The translations under genes were made by a program, and so were the position numbers. From positions 229,199,265-229,263,264 of the forward strand of contig NC_134570.1 in NCBI RefSeq assembly GCF_050947875.1: a stretch of DNA of 64,000 nt, written 5' to 3'. Below, piece by piece: positions 1 to 7,919 of the stretch. This DNA is from Dermacentor variabilis (Eukaryota > Arthropoda > Arachnida > Ixodida > Ixodidae). Numbering within the stretch: position 1 is the first letter of the stretch; every line of letters begins with the position of its first letter. The notes below the pieces were generated by a model that made no database searches, was not told where the DNA came from, and saw nothing but the letters and a program-made list of their open reading frames with translations.

Positions 1-469
1 GGGACCGCAAATTCTCGTGGCAGCGGCTTCTCACGCGAAGCACTAGCTCACGATCATCGACTCCTGCGCGCTCTCGTCGCTGTCGTCAGCATTATCCCGG
101 CATGTTCTGAGTGGCACTCCCCTGACGTCATACACAATGTTGACTGTGACTGAGGAGCCGTAACGTAGGGTGTTTGAGGCAATTTAGTAAATTCATTTAT
201 GAAAATCTGTGCAACTCGCCAGCCTTATTTTTTGAGGACGTGACGGGAGTGTGCTGAGGAACCCAGTGAATTTCATCGACGCTCGTTGACATCGAAAAAT
301 CATCAGAGTTGCCCTCAACGAGATGTGCTTATGTCGTTCGAAAGTGGCAAATTCGGAAGCCAAATAGGACAGAGTAAGAAACGCAGATGATGGGAAATTC
401 CCGACGTAAACATTTCCGGATGCTGTGATTTTATCACCGTCATCAACATTATTGCTCCCTTTAGAATAA
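1..469. other. Unassigned non-coding sequence left of a Gypsy LTR
   Basis: No reading frame here resembles a known protein. The only notable point is a short stretch around 430-460, containing ACCGTCATCAACATT, that also occurs near 20483-20500. This suggests a fragment of an interspersed repeat that I cannot name. The LTR of the next element begins at about 470. Confidence 0.4.
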
Positions 470-643
470 TGATACATGCATATTGCGTGTTTTTTGTGGA
501 CGACGCACGCGGGCGCCCCGACGAAGACGACGAACGCTCTCTGGCTCTCGAGCTGTAGGCGGAACTGGCTCAGCGCTGCAGGTATCCTTTGTAAGTATAC
601 TTTGTAAATACTCTCCACTTCTTAATAGTTAGTTCGCGTAACA
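470..643 (+). repeat. 5' LTR of Gypsy-A
   Basis: This LTR of about 174 bp starts TGATACATGC and ends CGTAACA. It aligns by eye along its whole length with the interrupted copy ending at 2040 and the copy at 48085-48255. The following bases, TTTTGGTGGAGG, are the probable primer-binding region. The minus-strand element ending at 33193 has a similar TGGTGGAGG just inside its 5' LTR. Confidence 0.75.
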
Positions 644-1083
644 TTTTGGTGGAGGGTGCCGTTCCCCGTCCTCGATATGGAGCTCCGCAGCGGCCGCACC
701 GTCGTGCTTTCCGCCATGACTCCCGGTGACGACACCTCGTCTGCTTCTACTCCTGCGACCCCGACAACAACGTAGCTTACGGTTGCCAATCCCCGCGATC
801 CGGGCATTTTCTCCGGCCAAGATAATCTCGACGTTGAGGACTGCCTCAGCCTGTATGACCATGTTGGCCGAAACAACCACTGGGACCCTACCATTATGCT
901 AGCGAATATCCTCTTCTACTTTGGTGGAACTCCTCGCGTCTGGTTCCAGACACATGAGGACGAGATGTCTAGCTGAGATGCTTTCAAGGAGAAGCTCACC
1001 GACTTCTTTGGAGGTCCCTCCGGTCGGCAGCTGACTGCTAGAAAAGAGCTTGCTACCCGAGTTCACAATACGTGTGACGTGCT
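644..1083 (+). pseudogene. Gypsy Gag fragment, degenerate
   Basis: Reading from an ATG at 715, the frame encodes the N-terminal part of a Gypsy Gag. It contains D-P-G-I-F-S-G and W-D-P-T-I-M-L-A-N-I-L-F-Y-F-G-G-T-P-R-V, which closely match the Gag of the minus-strand element at 32396-32965. Two in-frame stops break it: TAG at 773-775 and TGA at 974-976. Similarity stops near 1080, where sequence jumps to the element's 3' end, so the C-terminal half and any zinc knuckle are deleted. It cannot make a full capsid protein. Confidence 0.8.
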
Positions 1084-1160
1084 CATTTAAGGGCGGTGAA
1101 GCGGTAAGGTCGATACAGGGCGATGTTGCACCGGGACGGTGCTTCTGCTGCCGGGGATAA

Positions 1161-2040
1161 TGATACATGCATATTGCGTCATATCATAAGAAGCCAACAA
1201 ACACTGACAACAAGGACAACATAGGGGAAATTGTTTGTGCTTAATAAATGAAACAAAGAAACGATAAGTAATGGAAATTAAAGTGGATGAAAAAACAACT
1301 TGCTGCAGGTGGGAATCGAACCCACAACCTTCTCATTTCACGTGCGATGCTTTATCATTTGAGCTACCGCGGCGCTGTTTTCCCATCCACTTTCTTGGGT
1401 ATTTATGTGTCCTAGTAGAACCCTGGGAGTGTTAGCCAGCGCCACCACTCACAGACCTTGGCGGCGGACGTGGAACGTCCTTTTTGCCGCAGGCGTCATG
1501 AGGACGTGATCTTTTTGCGTGAAGGCAACCGGTCAATAAACCCACATATGCTACCTGAAGGCATCAATGTTGCCGGATTCGAGACCCTCTTTATTTAATA
1601 AACGAGAAGAAAGGGGGTTAACCGAGGGGCCCGATTTTTGTTAGTTATACCATAAGAAGCCAACAAACACTGACACCAAGGACAACATAGGGGAAATTAC
1701 TTGTGCTTAATAAATGGAACAAAGAAACGATAAATTAATGGAAGTTAAAGTGGATGAAACAACAACTTGCCGCAGGTGGGAACCGAACCCGCAACCTTCG
1801 CGAAATGCGAAGCTTGTGGGTTCGGTGACTAATAAAAATCGGGCCCCTCGGTCAACCCCCTTTCTTCTCGTTTATGCATATTGCGTGTTTCTTGTAAACG
1901 ATGCACGCGGGCGCCCCGAAGAAGAAGACGAACGCTCTCTGGTTCTCGAGCTGTCGGCTGAACTTGGCAGCACTGCAGTTATCCTTTGTATATATACTTT
2001 GTAAATAGTCTCCAGTTCTTTATCCTTCGTTCCCGTAACA
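1161..2040 (+). repeat. 3' LTR of Gypsy-A, split by a 694-bp insert
   Basis: The first 19 bp of the LTR (1161-1179) and the remaining part (1887-2040) are separated by foreign sequence. Joined, they give about 173 bp, equal to the 5' LTR. The 13 bp ATGCATATTGCGT occur at both edges of the insert (1167-1179 and 1874-1886), which is what a target-site duplication should look like. Confidence 0.8.
1180..1873 (-). repeat. tRNA-like repeat with 466-bp period, about 1.5 units, inside the LTR
   Basis: A sequence starting CATAAGAAGCCAACAAACACTG at 1185 recurs at 1651, a period of 466 bp. Each copy carries, on the minus strand, a tRNA-like stretch. In the first copy the B box GGTTCGATTCC is the complement of 1312-1322 and an A-box-like TAGCTCAAATGATAA lies near 1352-1366. 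The second copy is cut within its tRNA-like part and ends in an inverted segment: 1820-1873 is the near-exact reverse complement of about 1600-1652. From memory such a unit is common in tick genomes, but I cannot name its family. The flanking 13-bp duplication shows it arrived as one insertion. Confidence 0.7.
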
Positions 2041-2690
2041 AGGAATGACGACATGGCAGGACAAAACCAATTAGAGATATGGCAATGGAGCTGCAGGTGT
2101 TTCAGGCGCAAGCAGGGACTCCTGCAGCAATTCATTTATACCAAAGGCACACCAGCTCATATAATTATGCTGAGCAAAGAGTGACTTCCATCGGTCAGGA
2201 GAACGCGGAGGAGGAAATCTGGAGAGAAAAAGATATATTAACAAGATTTAGCGATATTACCAAATTCTATGAAAATCGGAGGCGAGTATTACCACCGCCT
2301 CACACTAAACTGAACAGAGCTGAGTCCGTTACTTGGAGGCGACTACAAACAGAAACTTATACGAGTCCCGTGCAACTAAAAACTTTCTACCCCGATATAT
2401 ACGAGAGCGATATGTGCAAGCTATGCAATTCTGTTAGAGCCACCCTTCAACACATGTTGTGGGGATGTGAAATATACCAAAATAAAATGGCAGTCTCCCC
2501 AGAAAATCTACGGGCGCGCTGGTCGGCCGTGCTGCTCAGCTCAGAACGCCAAGACCAACTTTGGGCCGTCCAGCGAGCCAAGGAAGCCGCACGGGAGCAG
2601 CAGCTCCCAGTGGCCATCGAGGCGGCCCCAGGCCCGGGCCTTCCAATCGCCGGATTCCAAATAAAGTTATCACATCACACAAGAAACTAA
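2041..2690 (+). pseudogene. 5'-truncated non-LTR retrotransposon, C-terminal end of ORF2
   Basis: From about 2176 the frame encodes the C-terminal end of an I-group LINE polyprotein. It has a C-x2-C-x8-H-x4-C zinc-finger-like motif (CKLC ... HMLWGC) preceded by S-V-T-W-R-R-L-Q-T-E-T-Y. The same arrangement occurs at the end of the LINE at 7920-10590 (ASWQRLQTGTF, CPWC, HITWEC), but the sequence differs enough to be another copy or subfamily. Endonuclease, RT and RNase H domains are missing, as is usual for 5'-truncated insertions. The frame ends at 2690 in an AAATAAAG-containing 3' end. Bases 2041-2175 are of unclear origin. Confidence 0.7.
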
Positions 2691-3525
2691 TTGCACACCC
2701 ATGCTGCGAGGGTACAAGTGCCAAGAGAGCGGACGAACCGCAACCCTCGTTAGCAACAAAATTATAGCCATAGCCCATGACGAGATTGAGGATACACTGA
2801 ATGAACATGTAATAACAGAGGTTATACCTAAGAAGAAAAGGAAAGCCAGGAGCAACTTCATAGTAAACCTGTACAGCCCCCCAAGGCAGTAGAAGGCAGA
2901 TTTCATTAAGCTCTTCCCCGGGGCGAGCAAGCTGGCCGGGCAGAACACCCTAATTATAGCGGGAGATTTTAACGCTAAGAGTCCGAGTTGGGGCTACCCC
3001 AAAGACGAAAAGAAGGCGACGAAATATCTGTGTAGGTGCAGAGAGCATCAGATGCGACCTCCTTACGGATGAGAATCAACCAACTAGACAGGGCAACAGC
3101 GATAGCCCATACACGTGTCCCGACCTAACCTTCGTCAAAGGAGCAAAGCAAGTGGAATGGGAGAACCTGCTATAAAACCTTGACAGTGATCATCACATTA
3201 TAAGAATAAGCGCCGTAGCAGAAAATGTCAATAGGAAGATCGGCACCGCTCGCCTCACGGATTGGGACGCCTTCGGACACCACTGCCGGCATCTGGAGGG
3301 CAAGATCACCTCGATAGGGGAGTGGCGCCAACAACTTAAACAAATACAGGAAGTGTATACCAAAGAGGTAGATCGAACCGAAGAAACACCAGAGGTAGAC
3401 AAGAGGCTACTCAAGCTATGGGAGGCAAGACGCGGTCTCACCAGAAGGTGGAAAAGGCAGAAATTTAATAAGAAGTTACAGGAGAAAATAGCTGCTGTAA
3501 CACTCCAAGCAGAAGAGTACGCAAC
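2691..3525 (+). pseudogene. I-group LINE (LINE-alpha), endonuclease part, upstream of Gypsy-1 insertion
   Basis: The region encodes a broken AP-endonuclease-like domain. The motif L-I-I-A-G-D-F-N-A-K-S-P-S-W-G-Y near 2951-2998 is the metal- and DNA-binding G-D-F-N core typical of non-LTR retrotransposon endonucleases. Several frameshifts and stops interrupt the frame between 2890 and 3350. The piece ends at the target-site duplication of Gypsy-1, and the same LINE resumes at 7920: the codons on either side read on sensibly (E-Y-A-T-H then S-E-A/R-V-A-T-V-Q-Y-L). The endonuclease nicks target DNA to prime reverse transcription, but this copy is inactive. Confidence 0.75.
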
Positions 3526-3530
3526 ACACC

Positions 3531-3695
3531 TGTTATGTATCTCCTGGCGCCCCCTACAAATCCGACATTTTTTAATAAAGGCTAGGCCAGTCGTGGCCGC
3601 CAGAGTTGTTGTTCTCAAGAAATGGAGTCTGTCACTCGCGGCTTCGTGCCGTCGCATCTTTGAAACCCTACGCAACAAACCCAAACAACATAACA
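3531..3695 (+). repeat. 5' LTR of Gypsy-1
   Basis: It begins TGTTATG and ends CATAACA, a perfect 7-bp terminal inverted repeat, and contains an AATAAA signal. It aligns without gaps with 7750-7914. The ACACC duplication lies immediately to the left. Confidence 0.9.
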
Positions 3696-3709
3696 TGGTG
3701 TCAGAAGTG
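3696..3709 (+). other. Probable primer-binding site of Gypsy-1
   Basis: TGGTGTCAGAAGTG directly follows the 5' LTR, where the tRNA primer pairs in LTR elements. The same motif (TGGTGTCAGAAGTGGG) follows the 5' LTR of Gypsy-2 at 35898. The primer tRNA cannot be assigned without comparing tRNA 3' ends. Confidence 0.6.
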
Positions 3710-3746
3710 TAAGCAGATCGTCCCCGCAACGCCTGAAATAAACAAA

Positions 3747-4823
3747 ATGGCCAACGTTTTCATCCAGCCCCCGGTTCACTTCGAACCTGGTGACACTCCT
3801 CAGACCGCATGGGAAGAATGGCGGGAAGCATTCACCATATATGAACTGGCTTGTGAGTACAACACTAAGCCTAAATCAGCGCGGAAGGCATTGTTGCTTC
3901 ATGTACTTGGCCCGCATGCTCGTCGCATCGCACAGACGTTCCCTCCAGACCCTGCCGCCGGAAACGAAGACGCAGACCCAGTGAAATACATACTTGACAA
4001 GTTTGGCGAGCTATATCGCCCGTACAAGAACGTCATACAAGCAGCGGCGGTGTTCAACTCGATGGTACAAAAGCCAGGTCAGTCAATTGACGATTTTGTT
4101 ACTGACCTTCGACGACAGGCGCAGAAATGCGATTTCGGTGACAAGTGCGACAGACTCATCGGCGACCGCGTGGTGGTTGGAATCCGCGATGGAGCTCTCC
4201 GCGAACGGCTCTTTCGGGAGCGCGACCTCACTCTGGAAAAAATCGTCTCAGAGTGCACGGCAGCGGAAATATCAAAGAAACATGTGCAAGAGATCGTAAC
4301 CAGTGATCAGCAGCCAGAAGTGAATGCCGTTCACACGTATAATCGGAAACCCACGAAGACAACTGGTCGTCCGCTAGGTATCAACAAACCTCAGCAGCCT
4401 CATCGCTCGTCCCAAAGGTCTAATCGTAAATGTTCTCGCTGCGGAACCTCGCACCCCCCACAACAGTGCCCAGCTTTTGGCAAAAACTGTTACAACTGCG
4501 ACAAACTTGGCTATTTCGCGCACCTGTGCAAGCAGCCACGTCGGCAGACAGCAACGCATCGACCGCGAGGCGGACTGCTTCATGAACATCCACAACAAGA
4601 CTCGCAGGAGGAATTATACTTGGGCTGTTTGACTACGTGCAGTGTCAATGTCGACGCAACAGACTGGAGTGAAAGTGTCAGTGTTAATGGACATGAGGTG
4701 ACATTCAAGTTACACACCGGTTCGGACGTCAACATAATTACAGAACATATGTTCAAGCAGTGGCCGTGCAGAGCAGCAACCAAACCAACCACAGCTAAAG
4801 TGACTACGTACAGTGGCCACTAG
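3747..4823 (+). pseudogene. Gypsy-1 Gag with start of protease
   Basis: The ATG at 3747 lies about 50 bp after the LTR and opens a 358-codon frame. The N-terminal 200 residues are capsid-like (Q-T-A-W-E-E-W, then S-I-D-D-F-V-T-D-L-R-R-Q-A). Residues 229-261 hold two zinc knuckles: CSRC..H..C, then CYNC with Tyr where the second knuckle normally has His. The frame runs into the protease, where the catalytic D-T-G reads H-T-G (codon CAC at 4713-4715). It ends at a TAG (4821-4823) inside the protease. Homologous sequence continues in the same frame, so the TAG is a lesion rather than the natural end. The His in place of Asp should abolish protease activity. Confidence 0.85.
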
Positions 4824-6506
4824 CTTCCAATAGACAGTGAATGTGAACTGTCTTGTGCGGTAAACTACAGGGAGTGCCGTCTCAGATTTCTTCTGGTGAA
4901 GGAGCCCCTCAAGCCGATACTAGGGGCCGCTGCATGCACAACTCTGCACTTACTTTCCCGTGTGAAGACCGTTCAAGCAACGACAAAGTCCACTGACGCA
5001 AGAACAGTTTCAGAAAGCACTGAATGATTTCCCTGACATATTTGAAGGAATAGACCAGCTTCCGAACGTTATAGCATCCAGCTGCGTGAAGGTGCAGTGC
5101 CGACAGTTTGTGCTCCTCGTAGAGTACCTAGTGCACTCGAGGATAAGGTCAAAGCAGAGCTGAAGCGCATGGAGAGGAATGGCGTAATCACGCGAGAGTC
5201 AGAACATAGTGAAAGGGTCCATCCCATAGTGGTGATAACCAAAAAAGACGGAACTGTTCGTTTGTGCCTGGATCCACGGAACCTCAATGCAGCAATAAAA
5301 AGCCAACACTACCGCATACCAGTACCAGAAGAGCTTTTTGCAAGCCTGAATGGCTCAACAGTCTTCTCTGTACTTGATGCGAAGAGTGCTTTCTGGCAAC
5401 TGACTTTGGATCAGCCAAGTTCACGGCTTTGCACATTCGCAACACCATGGGGCTGTTACCATTTTCTTCGAGTACCATTTGGGCTTGCGACAGCCCCAGA
5501 GCTGTTCCAGCAGGCCATTGACAAGGTATTTGAAGGGCAGGTCATTGTGAAGCCGTATTTTGATGATATACTGGTTGCCTCAAGGACTCCAGAAGAACAC
5601 AAAGCCCATCTCAGAACTGTTCTGACCATAGCTAGATATAACAACCTGAAGCTTAACAAATCAAAACTGAAGTTAGGACTTTCAGCTATAAAATATCTGG
5701 GTCACCAGCTCTCCTCAGATGGGCTATCCCCAGACCCTGACAAGGTCAGATCAATTGAGGCCATGTCACTTCCATCAAACAAGTCAGAACTGCAAAGATT
5801 CTTAGGAATGGTGACATATCTCACAAAGCTCATCCCTAATTTTTCAGCAACTACCAGTCCTCTGCGTGAGCTTCTCAAGGCAGATGTAGCGTGGCACTGG
5901 AAAAGCCAGCACACAGAGACTTTCAAGGTCATCAAACATAAGCTCACAACAGCGCCTGTGTTGCGTTATTTTGACCCATCCAAGCCGATCACAATTTCAA
6001 CAGATGCCAGCTCATACGGCCTGGGATCGGTTCTCTTGCAGGAAGGCAGACCAATCGCATATGCTTCTGCAGCCCTTACACCTCCCCAACAACGTTATGC
6101 TCAAATAGAGAAAGAACTTCTAGATGTGGTGTTCGCATGCGAGCGGTTCCACTATTACACTTTTGGACGCTCTGTAACAGTGGAAACAGACCACAAACCT
6201 CTTGTTGGACTGCAGACAAAGGATCTAACAAAAATGTCACCAAGACTGCAAAGACTTTTGCTCCGGCTACAGTGCTATAGCACTAAACTAGTGTATGTAC
6301 CGGGGAAACAGCTAACTGTGGCTGATGCCTTGTCGAGATCCCCAAACCCCGAATCCAAGATGGAAACTGCAGACAGTGATCCAGGACTGTTGGTGTCCAG
6401 TCTGGTTCAAGCGTCGCCCACCAAGCTCAACCAGATCCAGGAAGCAACAAGTCGGGATCCAGTATTGCAACAGCTAACCAAGTACATTCAACAAGGATGG
6501 CCCTAG
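4824..6506 (+). pseudogene. Gypsy-1 end of protease, reverse transcriptase and RNase H
   Basis: After the nonsense codon, protease C-terminal sequence (P-I-L-G-A-A-A) continues, then a frame disturbance with TGA codons lies near 5023-5043. From 5097 the frame is open for 469 codons. RT motifs include V-R-L-C-L-D-P-R-N-L-N, F-S-V-L-D-A-K-S-A-F-W-Q-L and the catalytic Y-F-D-D-I-L-V (5556-5576). RNase H follows with T-D-A-S-S-Y-G-L-G-S-V-L-L-Q, an I-E-K-E-L-L segment and T-D-H-K-P-L; the connection ends with A-D-A-L-S-R-S. These domains look catalytically complete. The frame stops at a TAG (6504-6506) caused by one extra base relative to the integrase frame. Confidence 0.88.
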
Positions 6507-7698
6507 TGATGTTCATCCTATGGCAAGACCATACTTTCACATAAGAAGTGAACTGTATATCACAGACGGCTTCATTTGCTGTGGTCAACGGCTTGTCATT
6601 CCAGCAGTTCTCCAGGCTGATGTTCTTGAGAAACTCCATCAGGCACATTGTGGTATAGTGGCTTGTAAAAGACTAGCAAGCCAGAGTGTTTATTGGCCCA
6701 CACTCAACAAGGACATTGCCACCCTTGTCTCAAGCTGCGACACCTGCCAATCCACCCAGAAGGCAAACCCTCAGCAACCACTGCTTGACAGAGATCTGTC
6801 AGCACGACCATGGAAAAAGTTGGCCGTTGATTTCTTTCACTGTCAAGGCAATACATATATCCTTGTTGTTGACTACTTTTCAAAGTACGTTGAAGTGAAA
6901 CGTATGGAAACCACTACGTCAACTTCAGTTATTTTGGTCCTGAAGGACATCTTTTCACGGTTTGGACTCCCCAATGTGCTTATCTCTGATCAGGGACCAC
7001 CGTTTGACTCGCAGGCATTCAGAGCATTCCTGCAAGAATGGGATATTGCTCATGAACCGTCATCACCCCACTACCCGAGGTCCAATGGGCAGGTCGAGAG
7101 AACAATACAGACTGTCAAGTCCATGCTGATCAAGTCGCACAGCGATGGCAAAGATCTGTCTTTGGTTCGCCTCAACTACCGTGCCACCCCAACCATTGGA
7201 GCATCTTCCCCAGCAGAGTTGCTAATGGGCAGGAAATTGAGAACGTTCATACCGACCTTGCCCCATCATCTGAAACCACACTACCCCACAGATGCACATC
7301 TGAAGCTCCTCAAACGCAGACAGAGTGCACAGCAGAGATATGGAGACAACCACACTCGCATACTTGCACCTCTGAAGAAACATCAACCTGTATGGGTGAG
7401 GCACAAGAATGACTGGAAAAAAGCAGTCGTCACACAGGCTGGTCCTCAACCAAAGCGCTACACAGTGCAAACTACAAGTGGAGCAATTTATGTGCGTAAC
7501 CGTGTGCACCTGAGGCCACGCACTCAGGTGGTCCGTGAAGCAACTCGTACAGCAGAAGACTACACCCTTGATGAATCGGGGCCAACAAGTGCCAACGATG
7601 CTACGCCTCACAACTATCCTGAAGAAGCAAGACATGCTTCGACATGCGTGACAAGGGCTGGAAGAGCCATACGACCACCGGCCAGATTTCAGAACTGA
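6507..7698 (+). pseudogene. Gypsy-1 integrase
   Basis: It lies in a +1 frame relative to RT-RNase H. The N-terminal H-H-C-C zinc domain is present (two His near 6637 and 6645, then C-D-T-C near 6736). The catalytic D-D-E core shows A-V-D-F-F, S-D-Q-G-P-P-F and H-Y-P-R-S-N-G-Q-V-E-R-T with its usual spacing. A C-terminal region with W-V-R-H ... V-R-N-R-V-H-L-R-P follows and the natural stop is TGA at 7696-7698. Integrase inserts the DNA copy, making the 5-bp duplication seen at the ends. Apart from the frameshift at its start it is intact. Confidence 0.88.
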
Positions 7699-7736
7699 AC
7701 GTCATGAAGTGTGTGTTTTATTGTTGTAATCGTCAC

Positions 7737-7749
7737 TCAAAAAGGGGCG
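7737..7749 (+). other. Polypurine tract of Gypsy-1
   Basis: A purine-rich run (TCAAAAAGGGGCG) abuts the 3' LTR at 7750, the usual position of the plus-strand primer. Its position confirms the 3' LTR boundary. Confidence 0.65.
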
Positions 7750-7914
7750 TGTTCTGTATCTCCTGGCGCCGCCTACAAATCCGACATTTTTTAATAAAGG
7801 CTAGGCCAGTCGTGGCCGCCAGAGTTGTTGTTTTCAAGAAATGGAGCCTGTCACTCGCGGCTTCGTGCCGTCTCATCTTTGAAACCCTGCGCAAGAAACC
7901 CAAACAACATAACA
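7750..7914 (+). repeat. 3' LTR of Gypsy-1
   Basis: A 165-bp partner of 3531-3695, beginning TGTTCTG and ending CATAACA. About seven substitutions separate the two LTRs. The target duplication ACACC follows at 7915-7919. Confidence 0.9.
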
Positions 7915-7919
7915 ACACC

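Larger units (their letters stand above)
470..2040 (+). mobile_element. Internally deleted Ty3/Gypsy element (Gypsy-A) with a nested insertion in its 3' LTR
   Basis: Two related LTRs (470-643 and 1161-2040, the second split) flank a short internal region holding only a gag fragment and a 3' untranslated stretch. Both LTRs begin TGATACATGC and end CGTAACA. A third LTR of the same family ends Gypsy-4 at 48085-48255. About 30 bases before the 3' LTR (GGTGCTTCTGC..GCC) match the sequence just before that Gypsy-4 LTR, so the 3' junction is genuine. Protease, reverse transcriptase, RNase H and integrase are absent, so the copy is non-autonomous. No convincing target-site duplication is visible at the outer edges. 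The family resembles the element at 30507-33193 in its Gag. Confidence 0.75.
3526..7919 (+). mobile_element. Ty3/Gypsy LTR retrotransposon (Gypsy-1, Mag-like), nearly complete, inserted in LINE-alpha
   Basis: A 4.4-kb element with two 165-bp LTRs (3531-3695, 7750-7914), a primer-binding-type sequence, gag-protease, RT-RNase H, integrase and a purine tract in standard Ty3/Gypsy order. The 5-bp duplication ACACC (3526-3530 and 7915-7919) marks the insertion into the older LINE. By eye the LTRs differ at about seven of 165 positions (around 96% identical), so the insertion is fairly recent compared with its neighbours. The tandem zinc knuckle (C-x2-C-x3-H-x4-C then a second knuckle) suggests the Mag lineage. 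Lesions are few: a nonsense codon, frameshifts near 5020 and 6504, and altered protease and zinc-knuckle residues. It is not autonomous as read. Confidence 0.9.

Noticed and set aside
1312..1375. Possible tRNA gene
   Set aside because: It is part of a 466-bp repeated unit with a second copy at 1651 onward, so it is a repeat head rather than a single tRNA gene.
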